Positions 18,426 to 27,425 are shown, numbered from the stretch's first letter. The stretch is DNA of 64,000 nucleotides from an uncultured Eubacteriales bacterium (GCA_902786855.1 CADAEH010000001.1:310001-374000), one strand, 5' to 3'. The notes: generated by a model not told the origin, from the letters alone. Numbers and translations are program-made.

Positions 18426-19985
18426 ATGAATAACGTTAAATGCTTAAAAGCGGCAAGGATGATCATGACCATAATTATAGCCGGCATTGTTTTGATCGGA
18501 TTGGGTGGAACATACTGTGCGAATGCTGAGTCTCCCGGCGTAGCGAAACATTCAAAACAGGAGATCATAGAACACATCCGCAATTCAGGCGTCAGTATTT
18601 CTGATCCTGTAGAGTTTACTGTAAACCCGGTAGCGAACAGTGCGCGAGGAGAGCTCAGCCGGAAGACACAGGAGGGTGCTGTTACTATGCTCAACAACCT
18701 CAGATATGTCGCGGGACTGGATCCGGTTTCTTTTGATGAGAATTATGGCAGGTACGCTCAGGCAGGTGCGTTTGTCAACATGTCTATAGGCCAGATGACT
18801 CACTATCCCGAGTCTGTCACCTCAAAACCATCGGCCATGTCGCAGGCGGACTGGGAGCTTGGATGCAGAGGAGCAGGGAGCTGCAACCTGTATAGGGGAC
18901 CAAGTACTCTGACAAGCGCTGTGATCGGTTGGGTAGAGGATCCCGGAACATCAAATACATCTGTATTGGGACACCGCAGATGGTGCCTTAATCCGGAGAT
19001 GGGTAAAACGGGGTTTGGCTTTGCTGGTGGTTTCTGTGCCATGTACTGTTTTGACTCCTCGGGAACAGGAACCCAGAAAAATATTGCATGGCCTGCCGAA
19101 AACATGCCGATCGAGTACTTCCGCGGCGGGAGCAGTGTATGGAGCATTACCACGGGTCATGAAGTTGACAGATCCAAAGTAACGGTAAAACTCGTCAGAC
19201 AGAAGGACGGGAAAACATGGACCTTTAATGCCGGGAGCAGCAATTTTTTTCAGGTCAATAACGGAGCATATGGGCAGACCGGCTGCATAATTTTCCGCCC
19301 GGGCGGAATTGACCAGTATGAAGACGGAGACAGTTTTAAAGTTACCATCTCGGAGACCGGATATGAAGATGTTTCCTATAATGTGAACTTTTTCCGTGCC
19401 ATACCTATGACCGGAATAGCATTCGAGGAATCATACGTCAATTTAGATGCCGGCGATATATGTTACCCGTATATCTATGCATACCCGGAGGATTCAAGAG
19501 AATTTGTAGATGAGAATCTGGTAACATACAGCTCCTCCAATAAAGCGGTAGCTTCTGTTGATACTGAAGGAAGAATAAAGGCTGTTTCCGCAGGAAGAGC
19601 CATAATCACTGCTTACTATAAAGGGTTTAAGGCTACAATGACAGTTGATGTCAAATCAGGGAATGGCGGTGATTTTGATACGATAAAAGATCTGCCTGCC
19701 GTCAAAATGTCAAAGCCTAAGGCATCTAAGAAAGCCATCACTGTAAAGTGGAAGAAGATAAGTAAGAAGAACAAAAAGAAGATAAAGGGCATTGAGATAC
19801 AGTACAGTCTCGACGGATTCAAAACTATAGCCGGGACTAAATACGCTAAGAAGACCAAGACCTCATATAAAATAAAAGGACTCAAGTCCAGAAGAAAGTA
19901 TTGGGTACGTATACGGACCTACAAGAATACATCAGAAGGCAAACATGTATCAGACTGGAAGACCAAGACAGTCACAGTCAAATAG
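18426..19985 (+). CDS. Secreted CAP-domain protein with BIG2-like and basic Fn3-like domains
   Basis: 519 residues. ATG 18426 is preferred over an in-frame GTG at 18420 because GGAGG at 18411-18415 is better spaced from it. A hydrophobic N-terminal segment serves as signal peptide or anchor. A CAP domain (about 70-270) contains LNNLRYVAGLDPV, MTHYP and GHRRWCLNP. A bacterial Ig-like group 2 domain (about 320-415) has VASVDTEGRIKAVSAG. A basic Fn3-like module (about 425-519) is related to, but diverged from, the end module of the upstream gene. It lies 63 bases downstream of another CAP gene, so the two are probably co-expressed. Biochemical function of bacterial CAP domains remains mostly unknown. 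Confidence 0.8.
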   Translation: MNNVKCLKAARMIMTIIIAGIVLIGLGGTYCANAESPGVAKHSKQEIIEHIRNSGVSISDPVEFTVNPVANSARGELSRKTQEGAVTMLNNLRYVAGLDPVSFDENYGRYAQAGAFVNMSIGQMTHYPESVTSKPSAMSQADWELGCRGAGSCNLYRGPSTLTSAVIGWVEDPGTSNTSVLGHRRWCLNPEMGKTGFGFAGGFCAMYCFDSSGTGTQKNIAWPAENMPIEYFRGGSSVWSITTGHEVDRSKVTVKLVRQKDGKTWTFNAGSSNFFQVNNGAYGQTGCIIFRPGGIDQYEDGDSFKVTISETGYEDVSYNVNFFRAIPMTGIAFEESYVNLDAGDICYPYIYAYPEDSREFVDENLVTYSSSNKAVASVDTEGRIKAVSAGRAIITAYYKGFKATMTVDVKSGNGGDFDTIKDLPAVKMSKPKASKKAITVKWKKISKKNKKKIKGIEIQYSLDGFKTIAGTKYAKKTKTSYKIKGLKSRRKYWVRIRTYKNTSEGKHVSDWKTKTVTVK

Positions 19986-20024
19986 ACAAAAGAAGGCTGC
20001 ATGCTGATACGCCGCTGAAATCAA

Positions 20025-20072
20025 AAACTAAACTGGCGGTTAATTGCGTATATATGTAGCGAATGCTAGAAT
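20025..20072 (+). promoter_or_regulatory. Island promoter 1 with upstream AAACTAAACT element
   Basis: AAACTAAACT (20025-20034), 9 bases, TTGCGT (20044-20049), 17 bases, TAGAAT (20067-20072). The same decamer lies 10 bases before the -35 box at 21403 and 29262. A start near 20079 would transcribe straight into the terminator-like hairpin at 20088. Confidence 0.5.
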
Positions 20073-20087
20073 AATGACACAACAGAA

Positions 20088-20125
20088 AACGCTTAGAGAC
20101 AAGTTGATACTCTGGGCGTTTTTTT
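20088..20125 (+). terminator. Intrinsic terminator or attenuator before the island
   Basis: AACGCTTAGAG pairs with CTCTGGGCGTT (11 bp, two G-T pairs), followed by T5. It can end transcription of the upstream CAP genes. Because promoter 1 lies only about 10 bases upstream of it, it could also act as an attenuator for the downstream genes. Confidence 0.75.
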
Positions 20126-20141
20126 GCTTGAAAACTGAATA

Positions 20142-20302
20142 ACAGACGCCGATGTCCCCCGCCTCTATAGGTGGCGGGTTCCATCTTCGACCGTCGGTAG
20201 CGGGTAACGATCCCCAATCGACGATCTCAGGAGCTGAAGCTCTCGGCGTCTGTTGACGGCGTCGCTCGCTCCAATCAAGCGAGCTTGTTGGAGCTTTGCT
20301 CC
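20142..20302 (+). ncRNA. Structured leader RNA of unknown class
   Basis: ACAGACGCCGA (20142-20152) pairs perfectly with TCGGCGTCTGT (20243-20253), closing a domain of about 110 bases. Inside are a CCCGCC...GGCGGG hairpin (about 20157-20178) and further possible pairings (CGTCG with CGACG; AGGAGCT with AGCTCT). Downstream follow GCTCGCT...AGCGAGC (20264-20284) and GGAGC-ttt-GCTCC (20290-20302). The compact multi-stem layout resembles a structured leader or small RNA. I recognise no known riboswitch family. The 105-residue gene starts 43 bases later. Confidence 0.5.
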
Positions 20303-20345
20303 TGGTTGAACACGCCCTTGCTCAAAGGAAAGGAGACTCCGTCTT

Positions 20346-20663
20346 ATGGAAAACAACTACAAGGAAGCCAGAACTAAATGGGCACACAGACAGGGAGAGC
20401 TGTTTCTGAACGCTTTGCAAAAGGTCGGTGAAGATGCGGGGGTCAGGATCACTCCGATGCAGTATGTCAGAGCTTACAAGCTTTGCATCGAGGAGTACAG
20501 ATTCTGTTACCCTGTTGAATTCAAACTCGCAGAACTCATCGCCACCGACGAGAGCTACGACCGTATTCTGGACACTCTTACATCTTTGATGAAGTGGTTC
20601 AGGATAGAATTCAATAAAACCAGAAAGGCACAGACTCGCCGCGGGAAGCGGCGGGCAGCCTAG
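20346..20663 (+). CDS. Small unknown protein, first gene of the island
   Basis: 105 residues with normal codon use, so probably a real gene. The ribosome binding site is AAGGAAAGGAG about 11 bases before the ATG. The product is mainly helical, with no signal peptide and a very basic C-terminus (RKAQTRRGKRRAA), which suggests nucleic acid binding. I do not recognise a family. It follows the structured leader RNA and is separated from the next gene by a hairpin-containing gap of about 110 bases. Confidence 0.6.
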   Translation: MENNYKEARTKWAHRQGELFLNALQKVGEDAGVRITPMQYVRAYKLCIEEYRFCYPVEFKLAELIATDESYDRILDTLTSLMKWFRIEFNKTRKAQTRRGKRRAA

Positions 20664-20707
20664 GCTGACAGTTCGTGTGATCAGCCTTTGCAGCAACTTA
20701 GACCCAC

Positions 20708-20730
20708 GCTGCAGGCACAATGCCTGCAGC
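20708..20730 (+). other. Perfect 9-bp hairpin in the gap before the 160-residue gene
   Basis: GCTGCAGGC, loop ACAAT, GCCTGCAGC. No T run follows, so it is more likely a leader element or processing site than a terminator. Confidence 0.5.
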
Positions 20731-20772
20731 CGGGCAAAGCAACGCGAATTGAGAAAAGGAAAGGATACGATC

Positions 20773-21255
20773 ATGGCTGAAAAAACTTTAAAAATGAAAG
20801 TGAAATATCCTAAAAGAATCGCAAACAAGATGTTCGGATTCCACATCTTTACTGCTGCGTACCTTGGATACGGAGCGAAGATGGTGCTGACGGGGCGATC
20901 TGCACTGTCGATAATTATGTGGTTTTCATTTTGCATAGTGCCGGAACTCCTGTGCCTGCGTTTCAAACGCAGAGTAGACAGAAGAGGCTTTGCGATCTGG
21001 AGATTCAAGGTGCTGGCCAGTACATACAACGTATACAAGAACAAAAAGTATGACTGCATCCTTGCGATGCCGGATGACGATTCATACACAGGAAAGAAGA
21101 TGGAGATCTATCTGCAAAAGGGCGATAAGCTGCCTGAGAACGGGAGCATCATATATGTCTGTACGCCCGGAGATGTAAAAATCTACGAGATTGAAAACAG
21201 GTACATCATGTCCTTCTATTATGAAATCAACGCTATACCTTCAGAGCAAAGCTGA
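20773..21255 (+). CDS. Small membrane-associated unknown protein
   Basis: 160 residues from ATG 20773, preceded by AAAGGAAAGGA. An upstream in-frame start at 20677 would run through the 20708 hairpin and lacks a ribosome binding site. Two hydrophobic segments (about 23-40 and 43-60) are separated by a short turn and followed by basic residues (RFKRRVDRR). A soluble C-terminal domain of about 90 residues contains KGDKLPENGSIIYVCTPGDV. No family is recognised. It is followed by a strong terminator, so it ends the first transcription unit of the island. Confidence 0.6.
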   Translation: MAEKTLKMKVKYPKRIANKMFGFHIFTAAYLGYGAKMVLTGRSALSIIMWFSFCIVPELLCLRFKRRVDRRGFAIWRFKVLASTYNVYKNKKYDCILAMPDDDSYTGKKMEIYLQKGDKLPENGSIIYVCTPGDVKIYEIENRYIMSFYYEINAIPSEQS

Positions 21256-21325
21256 TTCTATATCAATGTCTATTGGGGTATTGATACGCATTGGCTCTGG
21301 GGAAGCGCTATCTGAAAAAGCATTT

Positions 21326-21351
21326 CGGCCTGCTTCAGCAGGCCGTTTTTT
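21326..21351 (+). terminator. Intrinsic terminator
   Basis: CGGCCTGC, loop TTCA, GCAGGCCG, followed by T6. It isolates the helicase operon from the upstream small genes. Confidence 0.92.
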
Positions 21352-21402
21352 GTACCTGAGAAGCACAAAATTCTTGTGCAAAAAAAGAACAAACATTTAC
21401 AA

Positions 21403-21451
21403 AAACTAAACTACCAGAACAGTTGTTTGCGAACAGAAGTTCTGCTATAAT
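21403..21451 (+). promoter_or_regulatory. SOS-type promoter of the helicase-MoxR-VWA operon with AAACTAAACT element
   Basis: AAACTAAACT (21403-21412), 10 bases, TTGTTT (21423-21428), exactly 17 bases, TATAAT (21446-21451). The spacer holds GAACAGAAGTTC (21431-21442), which fits the Gram-positive LexA/DinR operator GAAC-N4-GTTC with a flanking C (CGAAC). A repressor bound here would block RNA polymerase. Start is expected near 21458, with ATG at 21507. Confidence 0.7.
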
Positions 21452-21506
21452 GCTAATCCCCAAAGCTTACGCTGATTTTGAATTCTATGAAAGGAAAGAA
21501 GCCTAT

Positions 21507-24500
21507 ATGGACATCTATAACAGGACCAGTCTGGCATTTAAAGCTGATATTCCGGACCGTACTCAGGACGGTGCTGCCGACAGAGTATCGGTCAGACCTG
21601 CTGTCATTGACCTGCCGCTTGATGATGCGTTCTTAGCCGGACCGCTCGGGGTCGCTGAGGAAGCGGCACCGGATGATACTGTGGGAACAGAAGCCGACCG
21701 GGATGCTTTGTGTGTCGCTGCCGGAAGTGTTGCTGATGAACTGGTTAAGTGCATCAGGGATACAGGTCATGTCGATATCCACCGGATATCCAAAGCAGCC
21801 CGCGTTACTGTGTCTGAGGCGATCGACTCGCTGAAAGGTGCCATATACTGCAACCCGGACATCTGGGGAGGCGACAGAACGCAGGGGTGGGAGACTGCCG
21901 ACGAGTATCTTTCCGGCAATCTCAGATACAAGCTCGCCAAAGCCAGGATCGCCAGCAAACTGTACAAGGGCACTACGTTCAGGGACAATGTCAAGGCGCT
22001 CGAGGCCATCATGCCTCCTGAACTTGCGGAAGAGGATGTCTATGTTACTCTCGGGTCGCCATGGCTTCCTGAAGATATCATAGATGACTTTGTCAACTAT
22101 CTGGTGCAGCCGCATACCTTTGACAGGTGCAGAGATACCAAGCACGATACCGAGACCGGCAGCTGGGAGATCCCTGACAAGGGCAGGTACGGCAGATACG
22201 TGCGCAATGTGAGTACTTTTGGCACTAAGAGGATCGATGCAGTACATATCATCGAGCGTTCTCTCAACATGAAGACCATCCGTATTACGGATGAGGTGTC
22301 ATCCACTACGACCAAGTCAGGCAAAGCCAGGGTCATCAACCGCGAAGAGACGGCTGCTGCTCAGGAGAAGCAGCGCCTTATTATCGCAGAATTCCGCCGC
22401 TGGATCTGGCAGGATGCTGAGCGTAAGCGCAGAATAATGAAGATCTTCGAGACCAGATACGCTTGCATAGCTGCGCGCAGGTTCGACGGCAGGTTCCTTG
22501 AGTTCCCGGGAATGGCTGACGATGCAGAGCTCTTTCCTTACCAGAAGGATGCGGTCGCAAGGATACTCTTCACCCCGAATACTCTGCTCGCCCATGATGT
22601 AGGTGCGGGCAAAACATACATCATGATAGCCGCAGCTATGGAACTGAAGCGCCTCGAAATGGCGGAGAGGAGCATGTTCGTAGTACCGAACAACCTCGTC
22701 GGACAGTGGTTCTCCATTTTCATGTCGCTCTATCCTGACGCGAAAGTGCTCTGTATCGAGCCTAAGGACTTTACAGAGGATAAGAGAAACAAGACCCTCG
22801 GACGTATCATCAGCGAGAACTGGGATGGCATCATCATTGCCTGCAGCTGTTTTGACAGGATACCGCTTTCCAGAAAGTTCTACATAGACGAGCTCATGGC
22901 TGAGAAGGAGGCCCTTCTCAAGATAAAGAGCAAGAAGAAAAAAGTCACGCCGAAATTCAACAGGAGACTCGAGAAGATCACCGGGGAGCTTGGCGATCTT
23001 GCCGTCTCGGACGATCCGGCGCGCAGATTCATCTGCTTTGACGACCTTGGCATAGACAGACTGTTTGTCGATGAGGCACACAACTATAAGAACATATCCA
23101 TCGACACTTCGATTTTTGGCATATTCGGTATCAACAGCAAGGGATCTGCCAAGTGCGACAGCATGCTGAGCAAGGTCCATCACGTGCAGAAGACCCATTG
23201 CGGCGGAGGTGTGGTCATGGCAACGGGTACGCCTATCACCAACTCCGTTTCGGACATTTTCGTTTTTCAGCAGTACCTGCAGAGCGGAGAGCTCGAGCTG
23301 CTCGGACTGCAGACCTTCGACAGCTGGGTAGGCATGTTTGCTGAGAAGACGACCGAGTTCGAGATCGCTGTGGACACCAACAGCTACAGGCTGGCGACAA
23401 GGTTCTCGAGGTTCCACAACATCCCTGAGCTGACTAACATCCTCGCTTCCATAGCGGACTTTCACAGCATCGACTCAGGAGAGGGCATTCCTGTGTTCAA
23501 GGGTTACACAGATGTCGTTGTGCCGAGGAGCTATGAACTCAAGGCATATCTTGAGGAGATCTCCAGGCGTGCCGATAAGGTCCACAACCGCAAGGTGAAG
23601 CGTGAAGAGGACAATATGCTCAAGATCACCGGAGACGGACGGCGCGCAGCGCTTGATATCCGGCTGGTCGCAGATGCAGGGAAGGATGGTTCCCGGCAGA
23701 GTAATGTGTTCGACTCATGGAGCATCGGCAGGTGCAAAGCATCAGAGTGTTCGGAGATCGTCGCGCGCATCTGGCATGCAACCAGAGATGACAGGCTCGC
23801 TCAGCTGATATTCTGCGATACTTCAACGCCTAAAGCAGGATTCAACATGTACGATGAGATCCGGCGGCGCCTTGTTGAGTTCGGCGTCACCGATGCTGAG
23901 ATAGCCTATATCCATGATGCGACGACCGATGCCAGGCGTGAGAAGCTTTTCAGAAACGTGCGGGAGGGACGTATCAGAGTCCTTATCGGCTCGACATTCA
24001 AGCTTGGGCTCGGGGTCAACGTCCAGGACAGGCTTATCGCCATCCATCATCTCGACCTGCCGTGGAGACCTGCGGATATGGTGCAGCGTGAGGGCCGTAT
24101 ACTCAGAGCGGGCAATATGAATGAAGAGGTCAGGATATACCGCTACATCACCGAGGGCAGCTTTGATGCTTACTCATGGCAGCTGCTTGAGACCAAGCAG
24201 AGGTTCATCACAGACATACTTTCCGGCACCGTCTCCGGCAGGAGCGGAAGCGAGGTGGATGACACTGTGCTGAACTATGCAGAGGTCAAGGCTTTAGCTC
24301 TCGGCAATCCGCTTCTGAAGAGCCGTGTCGAGACCCGAAATGAGATCACACGCCTTGCTGCACTTAAGCGAAAAGGCATAGAGGCCAGATTGAGACTGGA
24401 ACGGAGATACCGTGAGCTGCCTGACGAGATAGCGGCAAAAGAACTTGAACTCCGTACATGCATAGCAGACGCCGCTTATGTCCGTTCGCAGGGCAGCAAC

Positions 24501-24953
24501 CTTTACCGCGGTCGCACTGCGGCAGACAAAAGGCGCATTGCTGCATGGCGTAAATACCTGCGTGATAAGCTGGCTGTCGTTCTCCAGGATAATGTGATGA
24601 AGCCTGTCGAACGAGCCAATTTTGACTACAGAGGCTTCATGGTAGTGGCTCCTGCCGGCATGGAGGCTGAGTATCCTTACCTCTGGCTTGTCAGGGAAGG
24701 CCGTTACAGAGTCGACCTGGGTGACAAGGACGCAGGCATCATGATCAGGATAGACAATTTCCTCGATAAGCTTGCTGACAGAGCTAAAGTGGTAGGACGG
24801 CAGCTCGACATCCTCAGGCAGGAACTTGCCGAGACCGAGCAGGAGCTTTTGAAAGAAGTCGACTACACTGAGCAGATGGATGCTCTCGGCAGAAAGCTCG
24901 ATGAGATAGATGCAAGAATAGCATCAGGCGAAGTAAAACGCCGTAACAGTTAG
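21507..24953 (+). CDS. Large DEAH/SNF2-like superfamily 2 helicase
   Basis: 1148 residues from ATG 21507 (AAAGGAAAG upstream). An earlier TTG at 21423 is the -35 box and is rejected. An unknown N-terminal region (1-345) is followed by helicase motifs: the PYQKDAV Q-like motif, motif I G366-A-G-K-T, motif II D522-E-A-H, motif III A572-T-G-T-P, and motif VI QREGRILRAG (860-869). A charged helical C-terminus (about 920-1148) is coiled-coil-like. The layout recalls the helicase half of helicase/DNA-methylase proteins of plasmids, phages and integrative elements, but no methylase motif (NPPY) was seen. It is the first gene of a tight operon with a MoxR ATPase and a VWA protein. Probable role: ATP-driven remodelling of DNA or protein-DNA complexes. 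Confidence 0.85.
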   Translation: MDIYNRTSLAFKADIPDRTQDGAADRVSVRPAVIDLPLDDAFLAGPLGVAEEAAPDDTVGTEADRDALCVAAGSVADELVKCIRDTGHVDIHRISKAARVTVSEAIDSLKGAIYCNPDIWGGDRTQGWETADEYLSGNLRYKLAKARIASKLYKGTTFRDNVKALEAIMPPELAEEDVYVTLGSPWLPEDIIDDFVNYLVQPHTFDRCRDTKHDTETGSWEIPDKGRYGRYVRNVSTFGTKRIDAVHIIERSLNMKTIRITDEVSSTTTKSGKARVINREETAAAQEKQRLIIAEFRRWIWQDAERKRRIMKIFETRYACIAARRFDGRFLEFPGMADDAELFPYQKDAVARILFTPNTLLAHDVGAGKTYIMIAAAMELKRLEMAERSMFVVPNNLVGQWFSIFMSLYPDAKVLCIEPKDFTEDKRNKTLGRIISENWDGIIIACSCFDRIPLSRKFYIDELMAEKEALLKIKSKKKKVTPKFNRRLEKITGELGDLAVSDDPARRFICFDDLGIDRLFVDEAHNYKNISIDTSIFGIFGINSKGSAKCDSMLSKVHHVQKTHCGGGVVMATGTPITNSVSDIFVFQQYLQSGELELLGLQTFDSWVGMFAEKTTEFEIAVDTNSYRLATRFSRFHNIPELTNILASIADFHSIDSGEGIPVFKGYTDVVVPRSYELKAYLEEISRRADKVHNRKVKREEDNMLKITGDGRRAALDIRLVADAGKDGSRQSNVFDSWSIGRCKASECSEIVARIWHATRDDRLAQLIFCDTSTPKAGFNMYDEIRRRLVEFGVTDAEIAYIHDATTDARREKLFRNVREGRIRVLIGSTFKLGLGVNVQDRLIAIHHLDLPWRPADMVQREGRILRAGNMNEEVRIYRYITEGSFDAYSWQLLETKQRFITDILSGTVSGRSGSEVDDTVLNYAEVKALALGNPLLKSRVETRNEITRLAALKRKGIEARLRLERRYRELPDEIAAKELELRTCIADAAYVRSQGSNLYRGRTAADKRRIAAWRKYLRDKLAVVLQDNVMKPVERANFDYRGFMVVAPAGMEAEYPYLWLVREGRYRVDLGDKDAGIMIRIDNFLDKLADRAKVVGRQLDILRQELAETEQELLKEVDYTEQMDALGRKLDEIDARIASGEVKRRNS

Positions 24954-24964
24954 GAGGACCGCAT

Positions 24965-26095
24965 ATGAGCAAGAATACTACAGATAATAATCCGAGCCTC
25001 AGCAATGTGCCGGCAGTGAATGTCGGCGAGGCTGTAAGCAGACTGTCAGACATGTACTGCAGGGTCATCACTGCAGGTCTGCCGCTCAGCACGGTCCCGT
25101 CTGTCATGATGTGGGGCCCTCCCGGCGTCGGCAAGTCACAGGCAGTCAGGCAGATAGCGGACAGGATAGGGTCAGGCACGGGCAAAACAGTCCGTGTAAC
25201 CGATGTCAGGCTGCTTCTCTTCAATCCGATCGACCTCAGAGGAATACCGACTGCCAACGAGGACAAGACACTGGCTGTCTGGCTCAGACCTAAGATCTTC
25301 GATATGGATGCTTCTGCAGATGTTATCAACATCCTCTTTCTCGATGAGATCTCTGCAGCACCACAGTCAGTACAGGCTGCTGCCTACCAGATAACGCTCG
25401 ACAGAACGGTCGGCGAGCACAGGCTGCCTGCCAACTGTATCGTCATCGCTGCGGGCAACCGGGTCACCGACAAGTCAGTCGCGTATAAAATGCCTAAAGC
25501 ACTTGCCAACAGGATGATGCACCTTGAGATCGCGGGATCTTATGAGGCATGGAGAGCCTGGGCGGTTTCGCACGGCATAAATGAGAAAATCATTGGTTTT
25601 CTCGCGTTCAGGCCAGACCGTCTCATGGGATTCAGCCCGGGCAATGACGATCTTGCATTTGCCACCCCGAGAGCCTGGGAGATGGTCAGCAACCTGATGA
25701 ACAATGTCAGTGATGACATTGATGAGATGTTCACACTCATGGCAGGGATCGTCGGAAGCGGTGTCGCTGTCGAGTTCAGGACCTGGGCTTCTGTTTACAA
25801 TACCCTGCCTGACGTGGAGGCTATCTTCGACGGTACTGAGCATAAAGTACCCCGGAGGACGGACACTTTATATGCGCTGATATCCGCCATGACAAAATAC
25901 GCATCTGAGCATCGTGATGAGATAGACAGGATCGCCAATTCCATAGCATATGCAGACATGATGCCGGCTGACTTTTCGACTGTACTGATGCAGGACTATC
26001 TGAATATAGAAGAAGGCTACCGCATCAGACTCATGGGTATACCTGAATTCACCAGATGGCTCCGCACAAAGGGTGCGCTGCTCAACGGGATCTAG
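24965..26095 (+). CDS. MoxR-family AAA+ ATPase
   Basis: 376 residues. Walker A is GPPGVGKS (51-58), Walker B ILFLDEIS (123-130), sensor 1 AAGNR (162-166), and R183 in ANRMMHLEI is a candidate arginine finger. MoxR ATPases usually act with VWA-domain partners as chaperones that insert cofactors or remodel protein complexes. The AGGAGG ribosome binding site overlaps the end of the helicase gene, and the VWA partner gene starts 11 bases after the stop. This strongly supports a MoxR-VWA pair working with the helicase. Confidence 0.9.
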   Translation: MSKNTTDNNPSLSNVPAVNVGEAVSRLSDMYCRVITAGLPLSTVPSVMMWGPPGVGKSQAVRQIADRIGSGTGKTVRVTDVRLLLFNPIDLRGIPTANEDKTLAVWLRPKIFDMDASADVINILFLDEISAAPQSVQAAAYQITLDRTVGEHRLPANCIVIAAGNRVTDKSVAYKMPKALANRMMHLEIAGSYEAWRAWAVSHGINEKIIGFLAFRPDRLMGFSPGNDDLAFATPRAWEMVSNLMNNVSDDIDEMFTLMAGIVGSGVAVEFRTWASVYNTLPDVEAIFDGTEHKVPRRTDTLYALISAMTKYASEHRDEIDRIANSIAYADMMPADFSTVLMQDYLNIEEGYRIRLMGIPEFTRWLRTKGALLNGI

Positions 26096-26106
26096 CGAGG
26101 TGCAGA

Positions 26107-27360
26107 ATGGAACTGACACAGGCTAAGCAACGGGAATACATACGCAGGATCATGATCGCCCGCATGACTATACTATCCAGAAACGGATTCTTCGGACTGC
26201 TTCTGATGCACATGAGGTTCGCTCTTGATGAGTCTGTGGGAACGGCAGCGACGGATGGTGAGCGCATATATTTTGCACCGGCCTTTCTCGACGAGATCTC
26301 TGATCCTGAGCTGGTCTTCATACTGATGCATGAGATCATGCATGTTATTCTGAAACACACATTCAGAACAGGGGAAAGAGAACATCTGCTGTTCAATGTC
26401 GCCTGCGATATCGTAGTTAACTCGAACATTATGGATGCAGCCGGCGGCGATGCCAAAAGTATCACTCTGGCCAGGTACGGACCGTCAATGCATACGGCAC
26501 CTGACGGGACGGCCGGCAGCCTCCACACAGCAGAAGAAGTCTACGAGATGCTTCTGTCAGCTGCAGGGAGGCAGCCACAAGGGGCATCAGGTGCCAATGC
26601 GCAGCTTTCAGTCTCCGGCTCTGGTTCCGGCGGCATGAACCGGGGTTCCGGTTTCTCTGATGATCACTCTAAATGGGGTACAGCAGAGGACAAGCATATC
26701 GATGAAATGTGGAAGCAGCGCATCAGAGAGGCCTATGAAGCCGCATCGGGTCGTATAATCGGCACAGGAAAGGGCATCGGAGATCTGCCTGCAGGAGTCG
26801 ATCGTATGCTTCGCGAACTCATGGAACCTAAGACAGACTGGCGGATCCTCCTCAATGATTTTGTCCAGGAGGAAGTGGTAGACTATTCCTTCTCACCGTC
26901 CGACAGGAGATTTTCAGACAGTCCTTTCTTCCTGCCTGACTATAATGAGACCGACATCACAGTTAAGAATATCCTGTTCTGGATAGACACTTCGGGGTCT
27001 ATGACCGATCAGGAGATAACTGAGGCATATTCTGAGATCAAGGGCGCGATCGATCAGTTCGGCGGCAGGCTTGAAGGATGGCTCGGCTTCTTTGATGCTG
27101 CAGTCGTACCGCCGGTCCCTTTTGCTGATGAGAATGAATTCAGCGTAATAAAGCCAAAAGGCGGCGGCGGCACCAGCTTCAAAGTCATCTTCGAATATGT
27201 GCAGGAAGAGATGGCAGATATGGAGATAGCCAGCATCATCATTCTTACCGACGGTTACGCTTCTTTTCCTGACAAGAGCGCCGCCATGGGCATCCCGGTC
27301 CTGTGGATGATAAATAATGATCAGGTAGACCCACCGTGGGGAAAAGTCGCACGGATCTGA
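26107..27360 (+). CDS. VWA-like protein with N-terminal HExxH metallopeptidase-like domain (DUF2201 type)
   Basis: 417 residues from ATG 26107 (GAGGTG just upstream). The N-terminal domain has LMHEIMHVILKH, i.e. H75-E76-x-x-H79 plus H84, a zinc-peptidase-like motif. A Gly/Ser-rich linker (about 160-185) follows. The C-terminal VWA-like domain has the MIDAS residues D294-T-S-G-S298, T356 and D382 (ILTDGYA). Proteins of this layout are regularly encoded next to MoxR ATPases. Whether the HExxH domain is proteolytic is unknown. It is the last gene of the helicase-MoxR-VWA operon. Confidence 0.85.
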   Translation: MELTQAKQREYIRRIMIARMTILSRNGFFGLLLMHMRFALDESVGTAATDGERIYFAPAFLDEISDPELVFILMHEIMHVILKHTFRTGEREHLLFNVACDIVVNSNIMDAAGGDAKSITLARYGPSMHTAPDGTAGSLHTAEEVYEMLLSAAGRQPQGASGANAQLSVSGSGSGGMNRGSGFSDDHSKWGTAEDKHIDEMWKQRIREAYEAASGRIIGTGKGIGDLPAGVDRMLRELMEPKTDWRILLNDFVQEEVVDYSFSPSDRRFSDSPFFLPDYNETDITVKNILFWIDTSGSMTDQEITEAYSEIKGAIDQFGGRLEGWLGFFDAAVVPPVPFADENEFSVIKPKGGGGTSFKVIFEYVQEEMADMEIASIIILTDGYASFPDKSAAMGIPVLWMINNDQVDPPWGKVARI

Positions 27361-27390
27361 AGACGTGACGATCTCTTAACTGCGAGTTCA

Positions 27391-27419
27391 ATGACACAGC
27401 AGATCCTCCATACTATAAT
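27391..27419 (+). promoter_or_regulatory. Promoter of the 170-residue gene
   Basis: ATGACA (27391-27396), 17 bases, TATAAT (27414-27419). Upstream, CTTAACT ending at 27381 is only a weak 6-of-10 match to the island AAACTAAACT element. Confidence 0.6.
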
Positions 27420-27425
27420 CTGTGA

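Noticed and set aside
21423-21506. Earlier TTG start of the helicase at 21423
   Set aside because: These bases are the -35 box, LexA-like operator and -10 box; ATG 21507 has a proper ribosome binding site.
22317-23465. A 382-codon open frame on the minus strand inside the helicase gene
   Set aside because: It is antisense to conserved helicase motifs and has no family features; it is a by-product of codon bias.
21507-24953. DNA methylase activity fused to the helicase
   Set aside because: No NPPY/DPPY and no SAM-binding FxGxG motif was seen in the 1148 residues.
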